64,000 bases of DNA from Dictyophora rubrovolvata (lineage: Eukaryota > Basidiomycota > Agaricomycetes > Phallales > Phallaceae). The number at the start of each line of letters is the position of its first letter. Position 1 is the stretch's first letter. The notes under the pieces are model-generated. The model searched no databases. It was not told the origin of the DNA and worked only from the letters and a program-made list of their open reading frames with translations. Location of the stretch: positions 1,736,001 to 1,800,000 of the forward strand of contig CP114122.1 in NCBI GenBank assembly GCA_029959195.1, read 5' to 3'. The translations under genes were made by a program, and so were the position numbers. Of this stretch, positions 35,949 through 48,446 are shown piece after piece.

Positions 35949-37889
35949 TCAGTGATGAATAATCATGAGTCCTATAAGGACTGAGATAATCGTGGATATA
36001 GGAGTCAAAACACAATAAGCCCAGAATATAGTGCGGGATATGAGTCGTTCGAAAGCGTCTCCGCAGGCGGCCTGGGTGATCTTGAGATATGTTATTAGCA
36101 CTTGCATGGATAAGGATCACATGAAATTTGTGACCTACCTGAGCTAGCGTCAAAGCTGGGGCGGAGGTGATCAGGAGTACGTTTGTTAAAACAAAAATGG
36201 GACTAGCATGGCTGTTAGTGAAAAAAAATTGCAAACAGGCAAGAGCTTACTCATTAAATACACCACTCGCACGGGACATCAATAACCCCGCCAAAACCGG
36301 TAAAAGTACCAAAGGAGTTAGAATCATACGAGACATCACGGCTACAAAAACCGTTCTAGATTCTCCCGGTACATTACTACGATTATCCGGGGTACTGTCA
36401 TCACGTCCATCGCGATGCAATACCTTACGCATCCAATTGGTAGCTGTGGTAGATTCGCCTTCAATCTTCGGAGTGTGAAAATATGCACCTAGAACGAGCT
36501 GGGTAAGAGGAATCGAGCAGTCACCAGCTGCATTCAATGCCGACTTGATAGGTTTCATATACTGCAGAAATCCTTGTTGGAGGAATGGAACACATGCTAC
36601 GATCAATGATAGAAGTGCAGCCCACATGGGCATGGTCATAAAGGCTATGAATTTGTGCACGAAAGTCCGAGTGCGAGGTAATAATCCACTCTGAGGTGCA
36701 GGCATACATGGTGTAGTCTCCGTTAGAGGCGAACGTGGCGATGAGGGAGTCGCCAACGGTGAGACAGACGGAGTGGGGTATAACCTGGCCGGCGAACACG
36801 AAATGGGCTTATACTTTGAAAAGGAAAGTAAGTATCAAGGAGTATTTTGGTAACTGCTCAAAGTCTTACAGGCTTGTTGAGAACAACCTTTGCACGATCC
36901 CCATTGAGTGTTGGTGCATCATTGTCTTCAAGCTCGGAATATAAAGTAAGACCTAGCTTGGGACTACTTTCTATAGCTTGATAAGGATTGATATCTGATG
37001 TCGAGTGAATGAGGGCGGTTTGTTCTGAAGGCTGCCCATGTTCAAAATCGGGATCGGTTGTGGGTTCTTCATCTGCCTGCGATAACAATTTCACGCCGTA
37101 GCTCCATCGAAGCTTAAAAACGGGTTTAGATTAAAGGGCCGAATCATGCGCATATATGGCTTACGATCATACCCATGCTGGAGTACAAGACGAGATAGCT
37201 GAGTGCACGACCAATCATTGCATCCTGGTTATCGTCTTCGCCCCATTTCAGAAGGCTATACGAGGTGATGATGATGCTTTGCATTAACGCCACTGGAAGA
37301 GAGTTTGAATTCATAAACATGGCCGCTGCCATGGCAAAACACCTGAAATAATTGAATAACTAGTAAGCCCTTGTCAAAATACTTGGGAAACCACAGTATC
37401 GCTGACCTCTGTGACTTTCTGAGGCCCATGAGAAAGCCGAATAAATAAGCTACAAGCATCGAAGTAAGGGTCGTCACGGCGAATACGATTGGAATAATCC
37501 ACAGTTCCTTTAATTTCGCTACATTAATATGTAAGGCTTTGACATAGGGCTGAATTCGCAAGAAAGTGAACTTACTTGGATTCAGGGAAAAGGCCACTTT
37601 GGAAAATAGCAGTGCAGGAGTGAACAGAGATATATTTACAACATTGAACGTCTATTTGAGGGATGTCATCAATTAAAAATGCTTGGAGAAGATCACGGAA
37701 AACGCGCTTTTTGTGTCTTCTTATCCAAGATGTCTCTCCGTGCAAGAACATAGCCAGCTACGCACAGGATACTCACTTCGAAGATAGACTAGACGGTATG
37801 TTAGTTGAAAGATGAGAGACACGACACGGCGGGAGAAAACATACGCCCAAAACCGTGCGCAGCAAACTCGTGAAGGACCAACTGTCCAT
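35949..37889 (-). CDS. Auxin efflux carrier (AEC/PIN-like) family membrane transporter
   Basis: Fungal member of the PIN-like AEC family, probably a ten-span ER or plasma-membrane transporter of unknown substrate. The first exon MDSWSFTSLLRTVLG (37845-37889) joins to SIFEVSILCVAGYVLARRDI. N-terminal spans include TFNVVNISLFTPALLFSKVA, LWIIPIVFAVTTLTSMLVAY and FAMAAAMFMNSNSLPVALMQ, the conserved N-terminal half with its NxxxLP signature. A hydrophilic central loop follows (36860-37090, Glu/Asp-rich; and 36660-36760, Ser/Thr/Pro-rich). The C-terminal half shows MTMPMWAALLSLIVACVPFL, IPLTQLVLGAYF, MILTPLVLLPVLAGLLMS and the end ITQAACGDAFERLISRTIF with a final span. Ends at the TGA 35949-35951. 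At least seven short introns. Confidence 0.82.
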
Positions 37890-38891
37890 GAAACAACTGT
37901 AGGAAAGAACTTAAAGAGGCACGGAATGGCGATAAAAATGGAGGCACGTTCTCAGGTTGGGATGATAAATATTATTTCGGAGAGAATTAAAAGGGTTATT
38001 GGTTGGATAAGTTATTCAAGATAGCGCTTAGTCTACTTTTAAAAGCCATTCGACAGGCTTGCCAGTGGGTTTCAAGGGTGAACCATATACTGAGAGTTGT
38101 GACGTAAGCAAGACGTGTGTGGATTACGTAAAGCTCTTCCCGGCAATCGGTAGTTGGCTATCGCGAACGGGATAGTATTATTATTTACCAGAAGAACTTT
38201 TTTGAATGATTTCATCATGATCGTCATTCGCCCGAGATAAGAAGTCTCTTGCATCAAATAAGTGTATCCTTGGTGAAGCCCTGCCGCAAAAATACCCAAC
38301 ATGAAAGTTAATTTAGTGGTTAATACCAAGTGTCTTGTATTTCTCGTTGAGGGGCCTTGGCAAGTCTTGTCAACCATCTCGCGTCTGTCGTGAAACACTC
38401 CTTTCTTGACTGATCATAGCCTGAACCATTAATTGAACTCCCATTTTTACACGTATAACTGATTCATGTTCTTCCACCAATTCAGAGGATCCCAATTTGT
38501 TCCTGAATTAAAAAGCCTACATTCTATTCCAGGCCTTGACATAACTTTGAAATTCATCGCGTGTTACTTCATACCATCATCAAAATGATAATAAACGTGG
38601 AGAGGAAACGGAAAGAACATAAAAAGGAGGGGAAAAAATATAGAGTTGGGAAGTACACTTTAGGAATAAAGTAAAACAAAAAACAAAAGAGATCTGACAT
38701 CAAGGACTCATATTGCAACAGTAGCGAAAAATTGTATCTCAAAAAGAAAAAAAAGTGAAAGTGGACAACTGGAAACATCAACTATCAACCATCATCATTA
38801 ATGCATGAGTCGGATTTCACAATCTACCACTCACCGACCAAAAAAAATGTGACCCATTCAAATATGTACATAGTGGTTAGGGCGTAGAAGC
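37890..38891. other. Intergenic, no supported gene
   Basis: Upstream of the AEC transporter and downstream of the zinc-cluster gene. A 108-codon minus-strand frame (38072-38398) shows no family features. Purine-rich tracts lie at 38590-38765, next to the 3' end of the regulator. Confidence 0.45.
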
Positions 38892-40517
38892 CTAGCTTCG
38901 TGTCCCAGAGTTTTCACTCGAGCCAACAATATCCTGATCCGTGATTACTTCTGTGATTTGAGTATTATCGGCTTCTAGCTGCAAATCGGCTGCATGGTCT
39001 TCCTCCTGAGCCGTCTGAGCCTGTCGTCTTGCAGTCCTCCGCGAACGGGCACCCCCATTTGCCTTCCGCTTGCTAGTCGCCGACCAGTCAGCATCCGACG
39101 GACGACGGCCCCGTTTCTTCTTAGGAGGCGTCGAAGTATCATCGTCTTCCTCCTCATCTTCTTTTACAATCTCCTCCGCAGCCACGGCACTCGCGCGCTT
39201 TTTCTTGGTCGCGTTCTCCCCATTGTTACTATTCGATGACGGTTGCTGCGAGTCTTCTTGATTCTGACCTTGGCTCTGACTTCGTCCCGACTGTTCTTGT
39301 GGATCTTGTTGAGCCCGTGATTCCGTATCCTCTAATAGTTCATCTGTCGGTATTGTTGAGAGCTGCTGCTGCTGCTGTGCTTGTGTTGACTGCTGTTGCG
39401 GTGGCGGATGATGTGGCGGTGGCGGTCCAGGAAATGGATACCCAAAGGGATAGGCCCCAGGCGGTAAATGCGGATACACAAACTGTGGATGGGGCGCGAA
39501 AGGCGGCTGACCATGCGGTGGATGACCATTCTCCCCGTTGGGTTGATTCGGATCGACAGCACCATCGGGTTGACCTTCTGGATGTTCTCCGTGTGCCCCG
39601 TTATGGGGCACAGCTATCAATTGAGGACCAGGGCCGGGCGGGGGTGGTCCAAGTGCATAGAAAGCGGGATAATACCCTTCAGGAGGTGGTGGGAATGGCG
39701 CTTGTGGAGGAAATGGTGGCGCGGCTGTGCCGGGAGTCCATTCGCCATTGGGGTTGGCTTGGGTCGCAGCGGCTAACATTGAATTAGTAGTTCATTCACG
39801 GTTTCCATAAGTAGGATGAGAACCAAAGCACATACCGTCCCAATTCGAAGTCTCTTTGTCGTCCTGTCGCTTTCGTTTGTTATATGGACCGCGTTTAAAA
39901 CCCTTCTTACGTTCTTTCCGAACACCATCATGACAACTATCAGACAAGCCGTATTTGATGCATCTTTCGCAAGGACGGTTGACATCGCATCGTTTACAAG
40001 CTGCTGCGCAATTCGTACACTGCCATGTGTTAAGAAATTCTGAATCGAATGATACGATTGCAAATTAAACACGTACAGCCATCTTCACCTGTTTGCGTTT
40101 AGGCTTGATGATAGCACTCGGTATCGGCATACCAGACATTGAAACAGGCATGTAACCTAGAGGGAGAAATGGGAGTTAAGCTATTCAATTGGTCGATGTT
40201 AAAGGCGCTATGTACGGACCAGGTGGTGGCGGCTGGTGATAAACATAAGGATATATTCCAGGGTAAGGCATAGGCTCGCCACCATTGCTGCCTGCTGGGG
40301 GAGCATTTGGATCTGGGTTCGGGCCATCTGCGGGTGGCGGTGGCGGTGGATGAGATGGTGGGTAAGTATAGAAGGCGAAATTGGGTGGAGGAAAAGGTTG
40401 ACCACTTGGTCCTTGTGGTACGAAATGGGATTGATCTTGCTCATGACCTGCCGGATCGGGTTGTTTTGACTGGTCGAGAGCGGAAGATTGGGGCGACTTT
40501 ACGTCGACTTCAGTCAT
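38892..40517 (-). CDS. Zinc-cluster transcriptional regulator with proline-rich flanks
   Basis: Nuclear DNA-binding regulator. Exon 1 (40222-40517) is Pro/Gln/Tyr-rich (FAFYTYPPSHPPPPPP, YPGIYPYVYHQPPPPG). Exon 2 is short and basic (PKRKQVKMA). The third exon holds the metal-binding motif CTNCAAACKRC, RPCERCIKYGLSDSC, directly followed by a basic stretch (RKERKKGFKRGPYNKRKR) that serves as nuclear signal and DNA contact. This spacing, with GPYNKRKR behind the cluster, is a recognisable fungal Zn-cluster subtype. The large last exon (38892-39779) is again Pro/Gly/His-rich, with a Gln run, then a basic-acidic region (KKKRASAVAAEE, EEDDDTSTPPKKKRGRRPSD) and a Gln/Glu-rich end. No fungal-specific middle homology domain was seen. 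About 470 residues. Targets are unknown. Confidence 0.8.
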
Positions 40518-42646
40518 GTTTTATGATAATAAATACTACAGAAACGGGAATCTATGACGATGAACATTATTCGGTTAGCTGAGAGAGAAATGAAATTGTC
40601 GGGTCAAATTCACAAACTTATTACGCTCCGCCCCAAAAAAGTTTACGGTTTTGCGTCGGTGTCGAAGCTGAATCTGAAAAGTGGGGGAGTGCTTTGGTCC
40701 TGTTTGTCACTGCCTGTGCTCGTCAAAAATTTCGTGAAAGTTCAACAAAAACGACGCATGTCAAACTCACAATTCACAAAATATGATTTAAACTGGTCTG
40801 ACGTCGAGTCTGCACGCTCTTGGGGTAGTTGTGGACACGGTGAGAAAGCAAAAAACAGCTTGGACCTATAAGCGCCCACGCCTACTAGAGCTTTGTCTCA
40901 TCGCTGTAGAGGGTTTATGTCCAGTCTTGTTATGGTGGATTTCTGCTGAATTTTGGTGTCATTTTTCTAATGTTGGTCTTGCGTTGAAGTGAATTCGTCT
41001 TTTTCCTTGACTCTCTGCCGATTGTTCTCCGATGCTGAGTCCGACAGTCTCCGCTTTACTTGCTTCTTGTCCACGGAAAATGATGGGGCGGAATACAGCA
41101 AGAATGGCATAGCAGTTTACAGAGTATTTGTTCTATAAATGCAACAAGAAATTTTTTTTGTGAAAAAATTATGTGCGTGTGCATGGCCAACGCTACTATC
41201 GCGGGTTCAGTCACGGCGGGCCCAGTTTCAGGACCGCGTAGTACCAATACCAATATTTATTTCACCCGGGTAACACTTGTCCTTGAAAAATGCATCGTTT
41301 ATTGATAAATTACAACGAGGTGTGTTGATATACTGGCTCAGACATATAAATCATCATCATTAATATCGTCACTAGCATGGGCACATCTCAACATTTAACG
41401 AAATTCAAATATCCGGTTTCAGCCAATAACTTTGTTTCATACAAGACCTGTTTGCACCCAGCCGATTGATTATTCACCTCTTCATCCATCTACTCAAGAC
41501 GACTGGTCGGATGTCAACGTTACCATACAAATTCGGCTGCCAATTAGTACTTACGGCAAGATGAAGTCCTTCCAATCGCAAGCATGACAGTCTGCGAGTA
41601 TTTTAACCACCCGGTTTGTCTTACATATGTCGATCTCACAATCAACCGCGGTAGATAGTCGACTACAAGTTGACAGTGATTCTGAATCATCCGGTCTTTG
41701 CGGACCTTGGCTATAGACAACTAATCATAAACTTCAATAACACGCTCGAAATATAAAAATACAAACGACTTTCCTCTCAGCCGTACTAACATAGATTTCT
41801 CTCTTCGGGCCGACCATTCGTATGCGGGAAAAAAATACATGCTTGTCGTGATTTAACGAAGTTTTACACAAACGTGACTTCTTTTCTCCTTGAAGTCGTT
41901 ATTTGTTAAAGCACTAAGGTGGGACGTTGTTGTCGGAATTCATGTATATATCAAATTCATCCTCGGGAACATCGTTTATTCAGTGCTGCTTGTATCGCCT
42001 GAACGCTACCGGATAGATTCAAGTTCGGTGATTGTGATTGCTTTATCGGAGGACAAGTTTTGGGAACAAGTCTTCAATGGAACCAAACTTCGGGATCATT
42101 CCCGAGTCCGGCCCATTTTCAGAATAGGAATAGTGCCATTAGAACGAGTCACGCCGTCCGGCTAGTACATACTTAAATTTTGTTCTAAAATGCCCAAACG
42201 ATATGATATCAAAACCTTTCGCTGCGGACACGCATTGTTTAGTCGAAAATGAAATATGCAACCCGATTAAGATACGATATTTGATGATTAAATTATACAT
42301 GTATGTAGCATTGAGTTCCATTTTATATATGCGAGTGTTATCCAAGCAGTACAGTAAATAAGTTGCAAGGGAGCATAACAGGATGTGAACAAAGACTTTG
42401 GATTGATTAGCCTTTGCTCTTGAGTTTTTTGAAAGGATATCGAGCGTTACAGTTTGAAGACCTCTCTTTCAAAACGAAGGGCGATCGATTGGGGACCGTG
42501 ACTATGAAGTATGAATAGCACATTTAGGTTGATTGATTTCCAATCCTTGTCCATCCTTATCGACCTATGGGAACTTACTACCAATCGATTACAAGGAAAT
42601 GGTAGCAAACTTACTGTGAGCGAATAATCCGTTGTGGATTGTGGAG
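40518..42646. other. Intergenic, no supported gene
   Basis: About 2.1 kb without a recognisable gene. It includes the upstream region of the zinc-cluster regulator and the 3' side of the first DUF6534 gene. Open frames are short and featureless. Confidence 0.45.
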
Positions 42647-44177
42647 TTAGCTCGATATGAATCTTCTCTGACTCAACACATCCTGTAAGATGGATCTAGC
42701 ATTTGCATAGCGTACGGTGTCGAAAAAGTGACTGTAGACAAACCTGGTTCCTCCCTGATTCCGGCTCAACGGTATTGGGACTTTCGACAACTCTAAGTCC
42801 AGGCGGTGGAACTTCGGCTTCTACATTTGTGGGTCGATATAAATTGCTGGTGATGGTAGCATTCCCCATCATTCCGTTTAATCGCTTTCGTGAATTGACA
42901 ATGTAGAGCAAAGAACAGCCATACACATGTGATGTTGCTAATGCAGGGAAGAGGAACCATTCATTATTCTTGTTGTTGTTAGCTAAAATTAAACCCAGTA
43001 AAGAGGCGATCGTGGGTCCAGTTGCAGTTTCAATGCTAATGCGAATGACCTTCTTGACAAGATTATCGGTCTTTCGTGTTCCGGTCATCTCTCGGATAAG
43101 GTACCAACAAGCTAAGGGGGATTAGCGGAAATTAGCACGTATCCTCAAATTCCGGGAAAGTCGCTTGAACTTACTGAAACCTGTAATGAAAAAATTACAG
43201 ACTAAACCAGAGATGATCGATGCATTTGAGGATACGAGACCGAGTTCTGTCACAACTCCCCGACCCCCGGCGGCCTGGACTTCACCCCAAGTCTAAGCAG
43301 TTTATCAACTTTCCGTCGAGCAATAAAATCTGGGAAAGGTGTATAATTTTACCACGGCGATTCCGGATCCAATATAGAAAAGCACGAAAAGTATGGCAGG
43401 TCCCACGAAGTACTTGTTTCTACTTAACTATTTTAAGGAAAGGTGTGGTGAGCGTGGGAGAGTGCATGCACATATCAAACACAAGACAATGGCGACTAAC
43501 CATCCAACCTCGCTGAATATAGAATATTTGACAAACCGCAGTGGGCACCGTATCGAACAGACTAGTCGGTATTGCCAAGGGATTAAAGACAACGAGCTTT
43601 ACTTTCCTCAGTTACCCGTTCCCGGGATTCCTCTTTTATTATCGTCTTAGGAATAGGAACTTACATACGCCCAATCCCCGTAATGTGAAACGAGCTTGAA
43701 AATCTATATAAGCAGCTAATAAAACGAAGTTTTCCTTGAAACGTACCATTTCCCAAGTAACCCACCAAACGTAAGCTAGCTGTGAGGTTGCACCGTTGAA
43801 AACTCCGTACTACGAGCTTAGAGACGTATCGTCAATACCTTCAGCAAGGTTAGACAGGCAGTTGCATGGACGAGCCATCGATCCCATCTTCGTTGTTCTT
43901 CCGAACCGGTCGCATATTCATAGTATTGCACTAAGAAAACGCCCTTTTAAAATGAGAGGTTGGTTTCAATACAAGGCCAACTACTCCAATATTTAACCAT
44001 TACCTGGAGGAGGGTTGTTGATATTTGACCTATGAGCAAAGGCCCCAGAAAGCTAAAGGTGGTTAGCTTTCTCTTTTCGAAGCAGAATAAAAAAACATAC
44101 TCTTGGGGTGTATTGATAATAAGAACCTCCTCAGGGCTCGGGACATAGGAAGAATTGAAGAGGCCTGGATAACGCAT
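42647..44177 (-). CDS. DUF6534-type integral membrane protein (copy A)
   Basis: Seven-span membrane protein of the basidiomycete DUF6534 family; function unknown. The start MRYPGLFNSSYVPSPEEVLI is followed by FLGPLLIGQISTTLLQ (span 1), then after a short intron FLVQYYEYATGSEEQRRWDR and ATACLTLLK, then AYVWWVTWEM. The C-terminal domain carries the family signature in one exon: TDNLVKKVIRISIETATGP, TIASLLGLILANNN, FLFPALATSHVYGCSLLYIV, NSRKRLN. A hydrophilic tail (EAEVPPPGLRVVESPNTVEP) ends after one more intron. The 3' end is uncertain: a short exon ending at 42647 is one model. It has a tandem paralogue (45201-46612) with the same start motif and the same C-terminal block. Exons between 43130 and 43750 are not all resolved. 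Confidence 0.7.
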
Positions 44178-45200
44178 ACCACGCAGTTAGTCTAAGTTCG
44201 CATGGAGAAAATGACCAGAAAAGAGGAGAGAGCTTGTTCTGCTAGTGGCGCTATATACTTGGAAGCAAAGTTTTCGTTCAAGCGACTCGCCGGCTCTTAG
44301 CTCAGTTCTCAGCTCAGTTCTCAAATCTCGATGAGGTTCGACTATCCAGACGAGGAATTTATGATGCGGGCTGCTAGGTCCGCGGCCCAAAGCAGCTAGT
44401 TCGATTTCGGAGCCAATTACAGTCATTCCGAAGAGGCTGGAATCTTCAGACTTCAACTGACAATGATATCAACTGTCCGGGACTTATCAGACCTGAAGCT
44501 TATGGCAAATATTATTTATGTACGTTCGAATCCACTCACCCCGAGAAATACATATCTCGATTGCGACCCAGGCCATCGGGCTAATTTATCTTCGGCGCCC
44601 TCTCTCTCCTTTCCCCCAACATGTGTACATAACTTAATAAATTGGAGTAGCCGACCCTAGTATCATGAGGCCTCCGCGGTCATCGAAACCGAATCCCAAT
44701 GCCAATCAATGCCAATGTATGGCGTAAGGGCAAAAGATTTTAACTTCAAGGTAAACCTTGGCCCATGAGTCATATTTTTTTTGCGAGTTAGTTTGTAAAT
44801 ATATATATATATATGAATTTCAGTTTAGATTCGCAAGTGAGATTCAGCGTTCAGGCATACACGTATAAAGATGTTGTGGTAAGGGTAAAGTCGTCCCCAT
44901 GACACGCGTCTTCGTAGGTCGTGAAAGTTGAGTTGACTCCAATCAAAAGTTCTTTCGGAAGGGACAGGGACATATACCCGTTCCCAGATCAGTCCTTATG
45001 TAGTAAATATACACGTCACGAGGACCCACCTAATGACAGCAGTGACAGTTTCAGTTTATTGAGAGGTATTAGTTATAACAACGACTTTCAAAAGAAAATG
45101 AAATAATGCATAGGGCCACCCTTTAATCGTAATTGTTGTTTATGTAGTAGATTATCAAGACACCTTAAATAAAGGCGGCTCGCATTTCAATACATGAAGT
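44178..45200. repeat. Intergenic spacer between DUF6534 paralogues with small repeats
   Basis: No gene is supported. A 12-bp unit (ctcagttctcag) is repeated in tandem at about 44301-44323, and a (TA)n microsatellite lies at about 44803-44816. The rest is the upstream region of copy A and downstream of copy B. Confidence 0.45.
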
Positions 45201-46612
45201 TCAAGCTCGTGAGTGACTCACCGAAATCGAACTTGAAGGCTGTGACTGAAAATGAAGACTGGAAACGACGCTCGGTTCCAAAGCCGGATATGGCGCAATC
45301 CTGTTTTCGGTATGACGTGGAAAAGGGTCGGATCCAGAGTTAAGGGTAGTGGTAATGGTGGTGCTCATTAGAAGCGACAGTCGCTTACGCGCATTGACGC
45401 TATAAAATAGTGAACAACCGTAGATGTGGGATGAAATGAAGGCGGGGACAAGGAACCATTGGTTTTCATTTGAAAAATTGGCTAGTAACAATCCGATTAA
45501 GGAAAGAACCGTTGGGCCGGCAACGGACTCGAGACTTATTCGGATAACACTTTTGACGAGATTATCAGTTCTTGCGTAGCCAGTTTTTTCTTTCAAGAGG
45601 TGGTAGCACACTATATAATGAGGTTTCAATAACGAATGTCCCATTCGAAATGTTACAAACCTCACCCAAGGAAGTTATGAAGGTGTTGCAGAGTAAACCC
45701 GCTGTAATGTAACAGAGCGTAGAAATTAATATCAACCTCGGAACATAGAGACCACCTCCTGCGGCAAGGCTGGTTGCATAAGTCTGAGGTTTCTTGTCTC
45801 AGGACTGGGGGGTGCACAAGAAGGAGAAAGAGAAGGTACGTTCCATAACGATCCCAGCTATGATAGTAGCCAATAACGTTGCTACTGAAGCGAATGTAAA
45901 AACAATATTCCTACTGAACTTGAAAACGTTCACAAGAGCTCTAACCAATAACAAAATTTGACTTACTATCCAAAAGCGGTGAATATAAAAAAGTTGACAA
46001 ACAGAATTCGGAAGGATGTTACTCATTACAAGTGGGATAAACAGTCGATTAAGTATTGAAATCTAAAAGATGTTATGGAAGTAGTGTGAAAAAAACGTAG
46101 CCATTGGAAACTTACATATGCCCAGTCTCCATAATGAATGACGAACTGCTTGAATCAAAATACTGGGATTTGGAGGATAAAATGCACGCACTCTATCCCA
46201 GCCAATACACAAGATATATGCAAACTAATGTAACGGTGTTTTCAATTCTGACAAAGATGTAAATTGTCATTATACCTTCAGGGAGCAAAGATAGAATGCG
46301 CTGTGAATGAACCATTTACTCCAAGTCTTTACATCGTTTGGTCCGTCCAGGTATTCAAAATATTGTATAATAAGAATACCCTGATAAAATGACTTGAGAA
46401 TCCGGTACCGTTCGCCATGATTAGACCCACCTGTAGTATACTCGCTAATGATAGGCCAATCAGCGGGGGGGCCAAATGACTATTCCGATGCCATTAAGCG
46501 ATCCGAGACATCGTCGACGAAAGAAAACAGCTCACTTTGTACGATTATTGATGAACAGCAATTCCTGTGACGATGGGGTGTATGAAGCGTTGTAGAGTCC
46601 GGGGTAGGGCAT
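45201..46612 (-). CDS. DUF6534-type integral membrane protein (copy B)
   Basis: Tandem paralogue of the preceding DUF6534 gene on the same strand. The start MPYPGLYNASYTPSSQELLF aligns with MRYPGLFNSSYVPSPEEVLI of copy A. The signature exon (45201-45665) reads ARTDNLVKSVIRISLESVAG, PTVLSLIGLLLANFS, FLVPAFISSHIYGCSLFYSV, NARKRLSLL, again matching copy A nearly position by position. Middle exons give FTFASVATLLATIIAGIVME and other spans. The tail is Ser/Pro-rich (EPSVVSSLHFQSQPSSSIS) and may end at 45201 or continue past a donor-like gtgagt near 45220. Function unknown; the two genes probably arose by local duplication. Confidence 0.7.
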
Positions 46613-47336
46613 GACAAGATTTTGAGTTCTCTAGACATATATTATATAGAAAAATATTAGGGAGGGTGGGAACCGTTCCGGCATAATTTCCTTTCGTAAT
46701 AATCCTTCATTCACCGGAATGACCCAAATTTACTACGGAGTGAAGCGGGTCGGTAGCCGATAAAGTATTGGCACTCTGTAATCGCCAGCCGGATAAGGTT
46801 ATCAACCTCTTTCTCTTTGATTCTTCCTCTTATAGCTGTGGATTGCAGAAGAATTCGATGAAATAACTCCCAAGACCTGTTCGATCGTCGCTGAGAGTAC
46901 CATCGGAGTCGCGAAAGAAGGGAGGGACAGTCGGCAGCCTTAAGCGTTATGCAACGTCAACGACTAGAATTCGAATTCATCCCATAATGAGCATTTAAAA
47001 ATTGCCAATAATTTATATTATATCACCCCGCGTTACCCAGAGGAAACATCCACTAGTGGTTGAATAATTCTTGAAGAAGGTTAGAATACGCCAGACAGAT
47101 TTGCCGTGCATTGAAGTACGCACTACTTCAGCATGTTCCGGCGGTATTGAGCACCTAACCTAAACATTGTACGTTTGCCACTGTCTCGGATATTGCGTAA
47201 GAATGAAACAAACCACGTATTGTCTTGGAATCATGATGTTGTCAGTCACTCCATTGAAGTCACTCAGGCTCGTCACGGCAAGGTTTTTCGGAGTCTAAAT
47301 TTCTTTGTCGAGTCTTTTTCACAACCATGCCTCCTT
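46613..47336. other. Intergenic, divergent spacer
   Basis: Between the DUF6534 copy B start (minus) and the second ALYREF-like gene (plus). No gene or clear repeat was seen. Confidence 0.4.
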
Positions 47337-48246
47337 TACGTTCTTCTACTGTTAGACGTTCACGTAGATCTTTTGAGGTAAATATATCTCACTTGATAGA
47401 TATTGAACACATACTAAAGATGGGCTGAAGCGGACAGAGCAGCCGAACAATGACAAATGGGTTCACGACCGCGCACCCGAACCTGATGTTACCACAAGAC
47501 TCGTTGTTTCGAATTTACACTGGGACGTGACAGAAAACGAACTTGCTGTTTGTATCAATATTCTCGTCCTTCCTTTTTATCGTTGATGTGAAAAAGAATA
47601 TATTCGGTGCCATTGGAATGCTGGCAAGCAAACCGGTTATTAGGGTATGAAATACACATTTCGGCACCAGGCAGAAACGATAGAGAATTTACTCGAATTC
47701 CTTCGTGCTTAACCTTTCTTTTCTTGGATGGTCCGATTCAAATAGTATGATCGGAGCGGTCGGTCGACAGGCGTTGCCACAGTCGAGTTTTTGGCACAGG
47801 CGGATGCAACGAGGGCAAAAAATCAATTGGACGGAAAGATTGCCAAGAGTACGTATATGAGCTGTCAAGTCTGTAATTAAAAGATTGGCTGACACGCTGT
47901 GGGCACGCTGATAGCACAAGCTATGTCCATCACATTTGGCCCCCAACGGAGTCCGGCGTTAGCTCGAAAATCGTTGCTTAACAGAGTGGAAAAGCCACAG
48001 TTGTTGGCACGAATTTCGCTAGGAAGAGATGCAGAAACAAAGTAAGACTATTTTTGTTTTTCAAGGACAGTTTTCTAAAAAAAAAACACATTAAGGGTTA
48101 TCCGGAACAGACGAGCCGTTCCAAAAAGGGGCGCTCGAGGCGGTGCCACTGGGGGGAAAAAGACAACGACAGCGGCCGATTTGGATAAAGAGCTGGATGC
48201 GTTCATGAGCGCCGATACTGCGAAGGGCGACGTCGAAATGTCCTAA
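47337..48246 (+). CDS. ALYREF-like RRM protein with C-terminal FoP motif (copy 2)
   Basis: Second member of the REF/ALY group in this window. A short basic exon MPPLRSSTVRRSRRSFE joins to DGLKRTEQPNNDKWVHDRAP and the RRM start TTRLVVSNLHWDVTENELA. Further exons give NIFGAIGMLASKPVIRYDRS, GRSTGVATVEFLAQADATRA, KNQLDGKIAKGTLIAQAMSI, completing the RRM. After it come a basic linker (ARISLGRDAET, NRRAVPKRGARGGATGGKK) and the C-terminal FoP-type motif TTTAADLDKELDAFMSAD, ending DVEMS. About 240 residues. Compared with copy 1 it lacks the long RGG tract and the long RRM intron. Motif order supports an mRNA export or THO-related RNA-binding role, inferred from the family. Confidence 0.8.
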
Positions 48247-48446
48247 AATGTTCCGATTCCTTGTGTTTATTGTGTTGTACTACGTATTATAGTTTTTTAA
48301 GACATGGGTTAATTTTCCCACGGTGCCAGGGTGTAACACTCGACGTCATACTTACGCCAATCTAACTGAATCTCCAATGCCCGAAAATTGTGTTCCACTT
48401 TTACCTTGCTCCTTTCCGAACCTTTTTCTTCTCTTCCTTTCTCTTT

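Noticed and set aside
39236-39787. 183-codon plus-strand ORF
   Set aside because: Antisense of the Pro-rich last exon of the zinc-cluster gene; low-complexity sequence keeps several frames open.
44521-44545. Sequence resembling a tRNA T-arm (cgttcgaatcc)
   Set aside because: No A-box, acceptor stem or anticodon arm at the right distance upstream.
44803-44816. (TA)n run
   Set aside because: An ordinary microsatellite; noted in the spacer entry but not a finding.
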